Origin: Plasmodiophora brassicae
Taxonomy: Eukaryota > Endomyxa > Phytomyxea > Plasmodiophorida > Plasmodiophoridae
NCBI GenBank assembly: GCA_039704465.1
Contig: JASFAU010000007.1
Span: 992,001-1,056,000, forward strand
DNA: 64,000 bases
Direction of reading: 5' to 3'
The stretch's first letter is position 1. Each line of letters starts with the position of its first letter. The notes under the pieces are model-generated. The model ran no database searches. It was not told the DNA's origin and was given only the letters and a program-made list of their open reading frames with translations. Positions 1 through 11,000 of the stretch are shown here, piece by piece. The translations under genes and the position numbers were made by a program.

Positions 1-1665
1 GACCCGCCAGACACCCACTTCCCCTGCCAGCGTCGCTGCGACGACGTACAGCGACGACGGGTGCAGGCGTGCTGCCGTGATGGGCGCCCCGACATCAATC
101 GCGACGGCTTCGTCGACGGCGTCGGTGGCCGTATCGGCCCGCGTCACCTTGATGACGTGGCCGTTGGCGCATCCGTGCAGAACGACGACGGCAGGGCCGT
201 CACCCGACGATACGAAATCGACGAACGCGACCGCGGCCGTGTTGACGTTATCGTCGGCGCGTCGTTGCAGAACGACGCCGTCGTGGTAGTGGGCGGCGCT
301 CCACAGCACGGTCACCCGATGGTCACCCTGATACACGCCGATCGATCCGTCGCTGGCGAACGTCAGCGCCCGAATCGCGGTGGGCCCCAGGTCGATATGC
401 GCGTCCGTCTTCGTGGGCGTCATCGTCATGACGCGCAGGTCGCCGTCCGAGCAACCAATCGCGACACGCTTCCCGCAGGATGTGACGGCGATCGACGTCA
501 CCGGCGAAGGCGTAACGGTGACGCACACAGGGGGATCGCCTGGGTTCCCGCTCCACGTCTGGATCCGTCTCGTTGTTGTCGCCATGACGATCGGGGGACC
601 CGTGCAGAACGCAACCGAATCGCCGATCGGCGCCCCGCATCGGTACGCGACGATGCGCGACGCCAGCAGGTCCAGCACGTGCACGTCGTTGTTGTCGTAC
701 GCGACGACGATGTGCCGATGAGAGCAGGCAGTGATCGACACAACGCCGGGTGCCACTGGCGCCCCCGCCGATTGACGCCTGACCTGGAACTGGTACGTGA
801 TGTGCCGGATCAGCTCAAACGTCGACGGGGTGTACAAGCGCACGCTGCCTCCTTCGTCTCCAACGAACACGTACGTCCCATTGGTTGCGATCGTTGTCGC
901 CCGCTTCGGCAACGACGCCGCCTGGCGGCGCGTAACATGGCCGGTGGCGACGTCGACGACGGCGAAGTCGGCGTCGATTGTGACACCCAGGAGGGAATCA
1001 GCGTTACCCGGATGGGTACAGACGGCGATGATCAGTGGCGACGTTACGGGTACGATGACGGCGCTGGAACCCAGGCTGGTTACGTCCACGGTCGCGAAGC
1101 GGTCGGCGCCGACGACGACGATCACGTTCGGGTTGTTCGTTGGCAGAATCGCCTTCGGGCTCGTTATCGTCGTCGACCACTGGCGCCGAGCCGTGCCGTC
1201 CGACAGCGCCCAGAGTGTGACCCGCCCGTCGCGATGCGCGGTGACCACGGCCCGGTCGTTGTCAACGAAGGCGACCGTGGCCGCCAGGCGGCAAGGGACG
1301 CTGGCGGCGATGTCAAAGTTCGTCAACGACCAGATGGTCAGGTTACCACCTGCGTCGACGACGGCCAACAGCGTTTCGCTGTCGGATATAGCGAGGCCGT
1401 TGACCGCACCGCCGTCTACCCGAAGGTACCTGTGTTTTGCGGATGCGTAATCCCATAACAGCACGGTCGACGATGCCGCCAGGCAGATGAACCGTCGGGC
1501 GCGAGCGGCGACAGGCCGAACGCCAACAACGTCCAGGCCTAGCTGGGCGACCAGGTGCCCGAATCGGCGACGGTCATGTCGCAACGCAACGCCGTCGTCG
1601 TCGTCGTGGGCGAGACGGGGGCGCACGGCCACCGGCACCCCGACAGCACCGCCGGTCCCACGCAT
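1..1665 (-). CDS. WD40-repeat protein, 3' end outside window
   Basis: The reverse strand reads open from an ATG at 1665 to the left edge, about 555 codons, with no stop and no visible intron. The translation has repeated WD40 blade signatures such as VLLWDYASAKHRYL, NLTIWSL, RVTLWALSDGT, SVRLYTP, DVHVLDLL and EVGVWRV, spaced roughly 40 residues apart. That predicts one or two beta-propellers acting as a protein-binding scaffold. The frame is also open for about 80 codons upstream of 1665 without another ATG, so the true start could lie upstream behind an intron. No family-specific motif lets me name it. It is divergent from the AAGAB gene that begins at 1969. Confidence 0.75.
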   Translation of the reverse strand, partial: MRGTGGAVGVPVAVRPRLAHDDDDGVALRHDRRRFGHLVAQLGLDVVGVRPVAARARRFICLAASSTVLLWDYASAKHRYLRVDGGAVNGLAISDSETLLAVVDAGGNLTIWSLTNFDIAASVPCRLAATVAFVDNDRAVVTAHRDGRVTLWALSDGTARRQWSTTITSPKAILPTNNPNVIVVVGADRFATVDVTSLGSSAVIVPVTSPLIIAVCTHPGNADSLLGVTIDADFAVVDVATGHVTRRQAASLPKRATTIATNGTYVFVGDEGGSVRLYTPSTFELIRHITYQFQVRRQSAGAPVAPGVVSITACSHRHIVVAYDNNDVHVLDLLASRIVAYRCGAPIGDSVAFCTGPPIVMATTTRRIQTWSGNPGDPPVCVTVTPSPVTSIAVTSCGKRVAIGCSDGDLRVMTMTPTKTDAHIDLGPTAIRALTFASDGSIGVYQGDHRVTVLWSAAHYHDGVVLQRRADDNVNTAAVAFVDFVSSGDGPAVVVLHGCANGHVIKVTRADTATDAVDEAVAIDVGAPITAARLHPSSLYVVAATLAGEVGVWRV

Positions 1666-1968
1666 GGCGCGCTCGACACCGAACCAGATATCCCGACGTT
1701 CAGATCTCGCGACCGTACCTGCATCCAGGGTAACGACGGACCGTCTGGGCAGGACGCCCCTGTTCGCAGACACGTCCCGCTCCCGGTCTCGGGCATGGGC
1801 TGCCTGGTAGGGCGACTTGTGGCAACGGATGATCGTTCTGTGTGTGCTGCTGGCCCCTGGGCCTGGGCCTGGCCGCAAAACGATCGGGCAGGAAGCGGTA
1901 AATTAACGAAAAGTCTCAATCAGATTGGGCCGTCGGCGGCGTTTTGCGTCGTCAGGCAGACGCCGATC
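1666..1968. other. Divergent intergenic region
   Basis: About 300 bp separate the reverse-strand WD40 gene from the forward AAGAB gene, so it probably holds both promoters. I see no TATA-like box, repeat or RNA gene. Part of it may encode the N-terminus of the WD40 protein if that gene starts upstream of 1665. Confidence 0.4.
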
Positions 1969-2882
1969 ATGACGGTTCCCGGGGCGCTGCCCGCCGTCCT
2001 GATCGTCGGCGACGCCGGCGTCGGCAAGGCGTACATTGCTGAGCGTACGCGTGGCGCGTTTCGATTGCGATGTGTGTGTGGAGACGTGACGAGGGTTGCC
2101 AACTGGCAGGTCTGTTCCCGGGTGCGGCTGCGGATGGGCGCGTGACGATCGTGACCAAGTATTACAAGGCCGACGTTGCCGTCCGCGTCGTTCACAGCAC
2201 CGAACACGTTGACGAATCGGTTTGGTCAGTCGGGGTCGTCCAGCGCATGGCAGGTCGTCATCATCTGACCCGGCGCCATCGCAGCGCTATGTGCGAGGCG
2301 TTCGTGGCCGTCTTCGACGTCAACGATGCCTCGTCGCTGGCATCGCTTCGTCCCTGGATGGAGAAGGTCGACGCCCAGATCAACGTCTGTGTTGCCAACG
2401 ATCCGGCCGGCTCAGGGTCGCGTGAAGCCCGATCGGTCGGCGTTCAGTTCGCGGACGACAACAACCTGGAATTCGTCGAGACGCCCTGGAATTCGCGTCT
2501 GTCGCCGGATGGTCCCACCGGCGACGCTGAAGGCTTGGACCGCCTCCTCGAAATCATGCAGTGCCACGCCTGGCCTGGTCTGCAGCGGACAGACACCGAT
2601 GCCCGTCTGAGCCGCTCGCCACGTCCTTGTCCTGGCGCCAACCTCGATCCCGCCTCAGAGGTCAGTCACGACGATCTCGACCGTGTCTTCGAGATGGTTC
2701 GGCACGTCAGAGACAGAGGTGGGTTCTGTCCCTGTTCCGTTGCCCCCGCATCGTGGCTGACGAGTACGACAGCGTCGACGCTTCCTGATAGTGAACGGCG
2801 CAAGGCGGCCGAAGACGCTGTCCTCGAGCTGATGAGGGCGTTTGGCGTCGACGGCGATGGCAGCGATGGCGATAGCCCATGA
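1969..2882 (+). CDS. AAGAB: Alpha/gamma-adaptin-binding protein p34 (AAGAB) family
   Basis: Two exons, 1969-2071 and 2110-2882, joined across a 38-bp phase-1 intron (GTGTGT...GGCAG). The N-terminus has a Rab-like fold with a P-loop-type GDAGVGK, then TKYYKADVAVRVVH and AFVAVFDVND. The C-terminal half has the family block GLDRLLEIMQCHAWPGLQR and a final helical segment, SERRKAAEDAVLELMRAFG. In animals AAGAB is a cytosolic chaperone that stabilises AP-1 and AP-2 adaptor subunits during complex assembly, which implies clathrin trafficking here. The length (about 290 residues) fits the family. The intron is among the shortest in the window; alternative GT donors lie 2 and 4 bases away, but only this one keeps the frame. 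Confidence 0.82.
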
Positions 2883-3113
2883 GCTCACAAGGCCCTGCAT
2901 TGCGTCATCATATACCGATGGATGGTGTGTGTGGGAGGCCAAGCATCCACCTTTACATGGCAGGGGCTGACCGCGATCGTCACACCACCACCAGTCATAG
3001 GGCGTATAGACGATCGATCGTTATCCGACGAACGGAACGGCCGTCCACTGGCTGTACACGAGGAGAGCGCGCGCGTTACTGGGGCGTTGTCGCCCGCGCG
3101 CCCTGTCCCCTGA

Positions 3114-3635
3114 ATGCCGAAGGATGGCCCCCTTCACAAGGCGGCGTACAAGGGCGAGATCGGCGTCGTCGAGGCGCTGCTCGAGCAAGGCGAGAATGTC
3201 AACGAGCGAGGCGCTGCGAACCGGACGGCTCTGCACAGGGCTGTCGGCGAAGGCCACGTCGATACAGTGTCGCTGCTTGTCGAGAAGGGCGCCGATGTCA
3301 CGATCACCGACGGCAGCGGTAGAACGCCCATGCACTGGGCCGCTGTCGCCGGCAACCTCGAGACCGCCAAGATCCTCCTCACCCATAAAGCTGAAATCAA
3401 CTGCCTGACGACCAGCGGGTCGTCACCCCTGCACCTAGCCGCCGAGGGCGGCAAACTCGAATTCTGCACCTGGCTAGTCGAGAACGGCGCCAATAAGGAC
3501 CAGAGAGACGGCCCGGCAGGAGACGGCCTGACCGCCTTCGAGCTCGCCAAACAGAAAAACTATAAGGAGATCATGGCGCTCCTGAAGCCGGCCGGCGGCA
3601 GCGGCGGCGGCGGAGGCTGCTGTATCGTTCAGTAA
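3114..3635 (+). CDS. Ankyrin-repeat protein with C-terminal CaaX box
   Basis: Single-exon ORF of 173 residues. Four to five ankyrin repeats run from residue 5 to about 155, with typical GPLHKAA, TALHRAVGEGH, TPMHWAAVAGN and SPLHLAAEGGK signatures. A Gly/Ser-rich linker then leads to the C-terminus CCIVQ. The last four residues, CIVQ, form a CaaX prenylation motif; a terminal Gln favours farnesyltransferase, and the adjacent Cys could be palmitoylated. The sequence therefore predicts a small membrane-tethered ankyrin adaptor. The ATG at 3114 opens directly into the first repeat. The partner cannot be named from sequence. Confidence 0.85.
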   Translation: MPKDGPLHKAAYKGEIGVVEALLEQGENVNERGAANRTALHRAVGEGHVDTVSLLVEKGADVTITDGSGRTPMHWAAVAGNLETAKILLTHKAEINCLTTSGSSPLHLAAEGGKLEFCTWLVENGANKDQRDGPAGDGLTAFELAKQKNYKEIMALLKPAGGSGGGGGCCIVQ

Positions 3636-4102
3636 ACCCACAAGCGTAGCGATATCCCGCCCGATCCATCACCCTGCGCGCCCCTGGGCGGCGTCCGTGG
3701 CTGCCCCGCAACGCCGCCGAAGGAATGTTCCTGGTGGACGCCGCCCAGATGTCATTCCCGCGGTGTCAACGTCCCGGGCGTCACCTTCGCCCGGACCCGG
3801 AAGACCCCGTCGCTGCTCTGCAGAGTGATGCGACCCCCGGTGATACTGTCACAGCCAGCATCGTGCGCGCATACGGTGTACAGACAGAGCAGCGCTGCAG
3901 ATCGGGATTTGTGGGCGGCGGCACGGAGGCGGACCGAACCTACGAGCGCCTAAATATAGCGACCGCCAGTCGCAACGACGCAACGATGAAGGCCGTGGCG
4001 CAGTGGCGAGGGCCGCCCTAAAAAGGCAGTTCGCGCACCGATCCGCAGCCCGTCGCATTATATATCGATTCGCAGTTCGAGTCGGGCCCCTGGACGTACG
4101 CA
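3636..4102. other. Intergenic region, no gene seen
   Basis: 467 bp between the ankyrin and esterase genes. Only short shadow ORFs of atypical composition are present. No repeat or RNA gene is evident. Confidence 0.5.
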
Positions 4103-5814
4103 ATGTCATCGTTATGCTGGGTGGTGGTCGTCGTCGTCGCCGGCGCTGTCATGGCGGCGTCCAACGCTGAGGTACGCAACGCGACGATCGCGATCGACAC
4201 GTCCGACGTCGTGCAGGAGCCGGCATCGCCGACACTGTCGTCGCTCCTCAGCCTGTCGATCGCATTCCGCAGCGTCCGGGAATTGCTCACGGTCGTGTCC
4301 GAGCTCAAGCAGCACCCGGTCCCGATTCGAACGGCGGCGTTCGGCGTGATTCGCGGGACGTACCATTCGGCGACGGAGGTCCTGCTGCCCATGGTCAACC
4401 CGATCGGATCGGGACGCAGCCGATCCGAATGGCCCTGGACGCTCGATGCCGTCACGCGATTCATCATTGCGTTCAGCAGGGACCCGATCAACCTGCGCTT
4501 CGTCCGTCATGTGACGCAAGCGTCCCTGCTGGCGCTGCGGACAGTGCTCAACTCCCTGCGCTCGTCGATCGAGACCTTTCGATCCAGCATGCATCCGTAC
4601 CGGCCGCATGCCCTGATCGACTTCATGCTCCACTCCATCGACACGCACCACGTCGAGGTGCGCCGCGAGGATTTCGTCGCCCATTGGATCTTCAATCGCC
4701 ACTCCAGCCTCGACCTGCCACCTGTCGACACCTTCGACGTCGTCGTCCTGTATGCACACGGCGGCGGGTTCGTCCTCGGTAGGCGAGTTTCCCTGCAGGG
4801 CGCGACGCGTCGCGTTATTCATCGAACACTGCAGGCGACGCGCTGCAATGGCTGGACTCCATGGGCGCCCTAATGACCAGGGCCAGTAAGCATTCGCTGA
4901 AGCTGGCGTTCTTCAGCGTCGAGTACAGCCTGAGCCCTGAGAGCCCGTTCCCGGCGGCGCCCGACCAGTGCGAGGCCGCCTATCGATACCTGCTCGAAGA
5001 TCTGGTCATCAGCCCCCGGAAGATCATTATCGCCGGTTCGCGACCGTTCGTGGCAGTGTGCGCCGCATGGGGCTGACGTGGCGGGCCCAGGGGATTCATC
5101 GGGAGGCAACCTGGCCGCTAGCCTGGCCACCCACGTGCTGGCGACGGGCGCTCTGCCGCAGCCTGCCGGGATCGTCCTGATTAGCCCGTTCATGAACCTG
5201 AACTGCGACAGCCCGTCGTTCACGAGGAACGCCGTCTTCGACTGGATCGGGCCCGCTCCCGCACGCCAGGCCGCCGGCATGTACATGGGCATCGACAGCC
5301 ACCTAGAGGCCGACCTGGAGCTAGGCATTACCGGGGGTCTGCTATCAGACCCGCGCGTATCGCCTATCTTCGCTGACCTGCGAGGGCTGGCCCCATTGCT
5401 GGTCAGTGCACCTGTCCAACCGCGACGCGTCTGTCACCGATGCTGAAGCGGGCGTGACCAGATCTTTGCTGGCGGGCGCGAGATCTTTGTCGACGACATC
5501 GTGGCCTTTGCTAACAAGGCGAAGCAGTCGGGCGTGGACGTGGAATTGCACATGGATAACCGTACGATGTCCCCGGATGGGTGTACTTGCATCGCCAATA
5601 GGGCTTCCCTAACGCCCGTTTCGGTTCGTTTTCAGTCATGGTGCACGTGTACCCGTTCGTGGGCGCCCTGCTCGGCGAGAAACACGTCGGCAAGGCCCTC
5701 GACTGCTTCATCGCGTTCGTGGCCGACAGGTGCGGCGTCCCGTTGGCGTCGAATGCGCAATTCGCCATCCAGGAGGCGCTCGAGTCGACGACTGTCATCG
5801 ACGTCCCCGTCTAG
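4103..5814 (+). CDS. Alpha/beta-hydrolase, hormone-sensitive-lipase type, signal-anchored
   Basis: Five exons, 4103-4778, 4835-5035, 5091-5401, 5462-5561 and 5636-5814, give one frame after removal of four GT-AG introns of 55-74 bp. The protein starts with a hydrophobic leader (MSSLCWVVVVVVAGAVMA), so it is secreted or signal-anchored. The oxyanion motif HGGGF sits at the end of exon 1. The nucleophile elbow GDSSGG is created across the exon 2/3 junction. The acid region is in FAGGREIFVDD, and the catalytic His is in the MVHVYPF block. This order matches the HSL/alpha-beta-hydrolase-3 family of lipases, esterases and deacetylases acting on acyl esters. The substrate is unknown. Motif recovery across junctions makes the exon model reliable. 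Confidence 0.88.
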
Positions 5815-5916
5815 GCGCGTCCGCGGCACAGGCGGAACCGTTCAACCAAAGCAACAAAGGTTTAACGACCCGGTTAAGATATACGTTTGGACAATCAGGA
5901 TGGCGGGCGGGGCGGA

Positions 5917-6753
5917 TCAGAACGGCAACGTCGGACCGTTGGTGAACTGGCTGTCGGGAGTGGCGCGCGCGATCGCGCGCCTCAGCTCGCTGGACCAGGC
6001 CTCCCAGTCGTCGGTGCGGAACCGTTTCGCCTTCTTCCCGAACCGCAACGTGATGGCCCCGTTCCCAGACGTCAGCACGCACCCGACCAGCAGGACGCAC
6101 CCAGACGCGCGCCCACAGGCGAACGCTTCCGGCGTGTCGTAGATCTCGAGGCACGTCTGCCGCAGGACCAGGTACCGCCGTTGCTGGCGCCGTCGCAGGC
6201 GCCACCACGACCGTTGCTGATCCGCCCAGCCGACTTTGGCCGGCGTCATTGGCGACGACGGCGGGTCGACGGCGGGCTTGACATCGGCAACGGGCTCATC
6301 GGCGTCCGGCGTCGTCGTCGTCGACGACGACGATGGCTTCAGCAGCGTCAACGACGACGCCGGCGACTTCGAGAGGGTGCGGTTGAAGTCGACGACGACG
6401 GACTTGTCTCGATGGGAACGCCGTTCGGCGTTGACGAGCGCTGCTTTCAGCGAGGCGATCTGCGCGTCGTCCGTGGAGCGCGTCGCGTGCCGGCTCGGCT
6501 CGGCTCGGGGATGCCGCCGACTGCGCCGAAGCGACGTCGTCGTCGACCGCATCGACTGCGACGAACGGTGCGACTGCATGGAGACCTGCCTGGCCAGCGG
6601 CGGCTGCGCCCGCGGTACAGCCAGGGGCGTGTACCGCGACAGGCTGTTGCTGATGTCCCATTCGGCGTACCTGGCGAACGCATCCGGGTCCACGTGTCGA
6701 CCGGGGGCCGACGCCCTATGGAACGCTTCGACGCGCCGCAGGCTGCTCGACAT
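5917..6753 (-). CDS. PH-domain protein with long basic/Ser-rich N-terminus
   Basis: Reverse-strand ORF ending at 5917. The C-terminal 100 residues read as a pleckstrin-homology fold: a basic strand (RRRQQRRYLVLRQTCLEIYD), then LLVGCVLTSG, then ITLRFGKKAKRFRTDDWE, and a closing helix with the invariant Trp (DDWEAWSSELRRAIA). PH domains bind phosphoinositides or proteins at membranes. The first roughly 170 residues are low complexity (Ser, Arg, Thr) and probably disordered. I chose the ATG at 6753 (MSSSLRR); the frame stays open to 6837 with a second ATG that would add a short hydrophobic stretch. The substrate lipid cannot be inferred. Confidence 0.6.
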   Translation of the reverse strand: MSSSLRRVEAFHRASAPGRHVDPDAFARYAEWDISNSLSRYTPLAVPRAQPPLARQVSMQSHRSSQSMRSTTTSLRRSRRHPRAEPSRHATRSTDDAQIASLKAALVNAERRSHRDKSVVVDFNRTLSKSPASSLTLLKPSSSSTTTTPDADEPVADVKPAVDPPSSPMTPAKVGWADQQRSWWRLRRRQQRRYLVLRQTCLEIYDTPEAFACGRASGCVLLVGCVLTSGNGAITLRFGKKAKRFRTDDWEAWSSELRRAIARATPDSQFTNGPTLPF

Positions 6754-6989
6754 GACAATAGCGATGGCAACAATAACAAAGCGTCTGCTCGATAGATTAT
6801 GGGCGACTTCTGCTTTGGACAGGCCCGCCAGCGTCACGGGCGAAAGCAGTGTGACACGGCACAGTGAGGTGAGTCAACCAGGGCCGAACGTGGCCGGTCA
6901 CCCACGCGTGTCAGCGGAATCTCTGGCGGGGTCCTGTCCTCGCACGGGTTGCCCGTCGGGAACGGCGAAAATATGAATGTAATGCTTCG

Positions 6990-7592
6990 CTAGAGGAATC
7001 GGTCCAGGCTCGCCGACGAACAGCCCGCCGACGACGCAGATCGGCGAGCCTGTTTCGCATTCTTGTAGGCCGCCTGCACCCGTTCACGAAGCAGATCCCG
7101 TCTGCGGCGCTCGAGCTGGTCGCTGATGGGCACAGGCACGGGAGCCGGTGGTTGCCTTCGCTTCGGCGTCACGCCGAGCTTAGGTGGCGCTTCAACGGGC
7201 GCCTGGATGCCAACCGACGGCGCTGTCTTGCTGACGTCATCCCGCCTGTCCAGACCGTCCACGAGTCGTTTCTCGCGTTGCCGTTCCTTCCGCCGCTCGC
7301 GGAACCGCGCAGTGCTCGCGCTGGGCCTACGAGCGCTGACCGCCGCGATCTTCTGGACTCGTTCAGCCGTCTCCGCGTTCACCCGCTTCACGAACTGATA
7401 GAAGTTCTCGCCGCGCCGCTCGATCCGTCGGGGACCGGGCGCCGCGCCCTTGTTGCGCTTCGAGGGCGCACGCGCCGCCCCAATTGATTTCTGCAGCCGC
7501 AGTAGCGATTTGCTGGGCCTGTCCGATGCAGACGGCGGCAGATCCCGCGAGGAGCAGGCGATGGTGCCCGCTGGCGACGGCGTGCCCGTCAT
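6990..7592 (-). CDS. CCDC137-like basic coiled-coil nucleolar protein
   Basis: About 200 codons on the reverse strand, very rich in Arg, Lys and Glu. The central block RRGENFYQFVKRVNAET followed by a charged helix (FRERRKERQREKRL), and a C-terminal RERVQAAYKNAKQARR, resemble the order of segments in CCDC137, a nucleolar/chromosome-periphery protein. The ATG at 7592 leaves 66 bp to the divergent LLPH-like gene; the same frame is open further upstream, but that stretch lies over the neighbour's coding exon and is probably a shadow. The assignment rests on short blocks and composition only. Confidence 0.5.
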   Translation of the reverse strand: MTGTPSPAGTIACSSRDLPPSASDRPSKSLLRLQKSIGAARAPSKRNKGAAPGPRRIERRGENFYQFVKRVNAETAERVQKIAAVSARRPSASTARFRERRKERQREKRLVDGLDRRDDVSKTAPSVGIQAPVEAPPKLGVTPKRRQPPAPVPVPISDQLERRRRDLLRERVQAAYKNAKQARRSASSAGCSSASLDRFL

Positions 7593-7658
7593 GGTGTCCG
7601 CCACGGACTCCGCCACGGACTCGCCTTTGCTTGGCGACGAGCCGACGACTGAACCACC

Positions 7659-7963
7659 ATGGGACGCTCGCTCAAGTCCAAGCGTGTCAAGCGGCTGAAC
7701 ACGATCAAACGTGGCAAGATCGAGGCGGTCATGTCCGAGCGTGCCGTACGGAAACGTGCTCAGGATAAAGAGGAGGAACACCGGAAGATCTGTACGTGTG
7801 TGCCGATGTCCAGCGGTGAATCACGCCGCCCCTGACGTTGGTCTGGACAGTGCCTTCGGCGGCGGCAAACGGGAAGAACTGGAGGGAGTACGTCATGTAC
7901 CTGAACAGCCAGAGCGCGTCCACGAAACCTGTCAAGATGGACGTTGCGCCGGCCGGGGTCTAA
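7659..7963 (+). CDS. Small basic DUF2423/LLPH-like protein
   Basis: Two short exons, 7659-7791 and 7851-7963, joined across a 59-bp phase-1 intron (GTACGT...GACAG), encode about 81 residues. The start has a strong Kozak context (accaccATGG). The N-terminus MGRSLKSKRVKRLNTIKRGK matches the pattern of DUF2423/LLPH proteins, small highly basic nucleolar proteins linked to ribosome biogenesis and chromatin. The C-terminus contains WREYVMYLNSQSAS. It shares a 66-bp divergent promoter with the CCDC137-like gene, so two nucleolar-type genes may be co-regulated. The gene is small and split, so ORF finders easily miss it. Confidence 0.65.
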
Positions 7964-8016
7964 ATGCAACTACGTATTCGCGAGTCGTGCCGTTGTGTGC
8001 GCCAGGCGGCCGTTTG

Positions 8017-11000
8017 TTAGAACACTGAACTGCCCGCGTTCGGGTCTGGGCCTGCACCGTACTGCTGAGCCTGACCGAACGGATTTGGCGGGATTGCTGC
8101 CGGCTGCTGCTGCCCGTACGCCGCCTGGCCGAACGCCTGCGGGTCCTGGTATGCGTTCGGCGAATAGTTCGGCTGGTCGGCATACGGGTTGCCGTACAAG
8201 ACCTCTGTTGTGTGCGTCGTCGTGAGCAGGCATATCGGTCAGCACTATGCAACGGGAAGCACCGTACGGGGCGACATGGGCGGATACGCGCCGCTGACGA
8301 CAATGTTCCCGCCTGGCTTGGCACCTGCTGCGTTCCGGCGCCTGCGAATGCAGACGACGATGATGACGATGGCAAATAGAGCCCCGGCGACCACCCTGCC
8401 AGCAGTTACGGGTCTCAGATACGGCGCGCAGGCCTCTGCTGCATTATCATCTGTACCCGATGAGAACCTTGCCCAGTACCGAATGGGCTAGGTTGTCCAG
8501 CGCGTCGTTCAGCTGCGCTGCGTTCTTGGCACCTGGCGCTGGCGAAGCGGACGGCTGAACCGCCCACCCGTTGTACAGCTGGAAGTCCACCAGCGTCCAC
8601 GTCGTCGTCCCGATTTGCGTCGCCGCCAGGACGTACGACCTGTTGGTGACCGGTCAGGCGTCCGGTTCATGTCGTGCGATGCCTGCCCGGGACGGACGGA
8701 CCTCTCGCCGGATCCGGTCAACGTGGAGTTGACGACGACGGGAGCCAGCGCCGTATCGCCAGGGACGACGCACGTCACCGTGATCGTCACCGCCGTCGCT
8801 AGTCGGACCCGTCAGCGCGAGCGCCCGCAATGCCCACCCCCGCATTGGTACCGTTGTAATCGGCGCACCCGTTCGACGCCTGAAGGTAGATGGCGTACGT
8901 GCCCGGGTAGCTGACCACCAGGTTGGGCGTCGCCGCCGCCGGGTTGTCGATGTAGTACGACGTTGGGCCGACGGGCAGCGTCACCGACGTCAGGACGTTG
9001 TTCACCCAGATCTGGTCCGTCAGGAAACTCGGCAGGTACGCCACGCCCCACTGTACAGGGTCTTCGGTACGGTGGACCCGCCCCCCGAACGCGACACGCT
9101 ACGTACCTGGTAGGTCGTCCAGATGGGGAAGTCGGGGCCCACCTTGATCTTGATCCAGGGCGACGTCAGCTGGTACGGCGCCGGCGTCTGGACGACAACG
9201 CTCGGCGGGCGGTTCAGGAGCGCGTTCTCTACAGACAGGTTCATGTTCAGACGACCGCATGGTCGGTGGGGCGGCAGGCGGCCACTTGCGCTGCGTGCAC
9301 GGCTGGGCAGTGAACGTGATCGGCGGGCCTTGCGCGGAGCAGAACCCGTCGCTGATCGTCAGCGTGAACTGGCGACCGCCGTCGGTCAGTGCACCCGACC
9401 CGTATGGTACTGGCAATCATCCTGAGAAACGAACCGTGTACGCGCCGGGCACGTCTGGGATGAAGCACGCCGGGAACGCAATGTCGCCCGCGTTCGTCCC
9501 GTTCAGCATTGCTGGACGCCACTGGCCGGTCAGTAGAGCACATCGTCCCCGTGCGATGCTGCTGGACCGTTCGAGATGGTGACGGTCTTGACGATGGTTG
9601 TTGTCAGGACGCTGGTCGTCGTCACGTACGTCGTGTTGAGGACGCCGGCGCGGGCGGCCCCGTTCACAACCGTTGTCCTGGTGGTGACGGGCGCGCCGGT
9701 CATCGGGGCAGGGGCGGGGCCCCAGATGCTGCCGGCAGGGCCCAGCACCGACCAGGTGCCGGTGACGGTCGACGCCGGATCCCAGCTGGACCCTGCGATG
9801 CGTCAGCGGAAGAAGGCAGGCGGTTGCCGGCGGGTGGCCGATACGGGAACCGACCGGCGCCATTGACGAGTATCTTCTGCCAGCCCTGGCCGGCGACGTA
9901 GGGCACGCTTGTCGCCGCATTGGCCAGGCCGGACGCGATCTTGACGGTGATGGTCGTCGCCGGGCACTGGCCCGAGCCGACCTGCACGTTCATCGTGGCC
10001 GCCGGATTGCACCCATCCGACACGGTGACGTTCACTCGGTAGATGCCGACGACGTCCGGCGTGAACGTGAAGTTCCAGTTCCTGCGGCGACGACCATCAG
10101 CCTACGGGCGGGCGGGAAGGCGAACGCGCGCCGGGTCGCGTACTTGGAGGCGGGCGAACGGAGCCGGCCGAGCGAGGACCCGGCCGGCACCGATGTCATC
10201 GCCCACGACACCGTGTCGACCGACGCGTCAAAGTTGTTCGCCTGCGTCGGGTCCAACGTAAATGTCGGCAAGCGCCCGGTCTGCCCTCGGTACACCTGGA
10301 CGCCACCGGGCCCAGCGCCCGACGTCGTGAATGCTATCGACGCCGGGGGGAGGGCGGCCAGTCAGACCGGGCAGGACTGTGCGGGTACACGCGGTCGACG
10401 AACCTGGCGCAGGGCGCGGGCAGGCCGCCGTGATCACCAGCGGTGCGCTCTGCGACCAGGCGCACCGGCCGCGAACCGTCAGCACGATTGTGTACGCCCC
10501 TGGGACATCGGGCGTGAACGACGCCGACGTCGGCGAGGTCGGGCTGGGGACGGCGCACACTGCATGTCAGGGCCTGACATGGTGACGATTCGCATAGTGC
10601 CGCCGCGCTACCTGGTGATGGACGCTCTGGATGTCGCCGGGCCCGTCACCGTCCAGAACGCAGCCTGGATCGGCCCGTTCCCGGGGCTGTTGTCCAGCGA
10701 CAGCGGCACGGTCGGGAACTGGAGGTTGCCGCCCTGCACGATGGGGCTGTCGCCGTACGCCAGCGTCGACGTCGACATGACCGCGTAGACGGTCGCATCG
10801 CAGGCCGGGGCGACGACGGTGGCGTTCACCTCCGAGATCATGCACTCTGCGGAGCAGGACGCGCGCGTCAGAGATCTCACGAGGGACGGCCGGCAAGGTT
10901 CGGTTCCGACGGTCCCAGAGCTTCAGGTTGACAGTGTACGAGGCGCCGGCGACGAACGCCCCGCCGAACGTCACGTTGTAGACCAGGGGCCCTGTGCTGG

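Noticed and set aside
61..1458. Long forward ORF of 465 codons
   Set aside because: Composition is dominated by Arg, Asp and Gly with no domain. The reverse strand carries clear WD40 repeats over the same bases, so it is a shadow.
3725..4021. 98-codon forward ORF before the esterase gene
   Set aside because: No start context, no motif and no splice link to a neighbouring gene.
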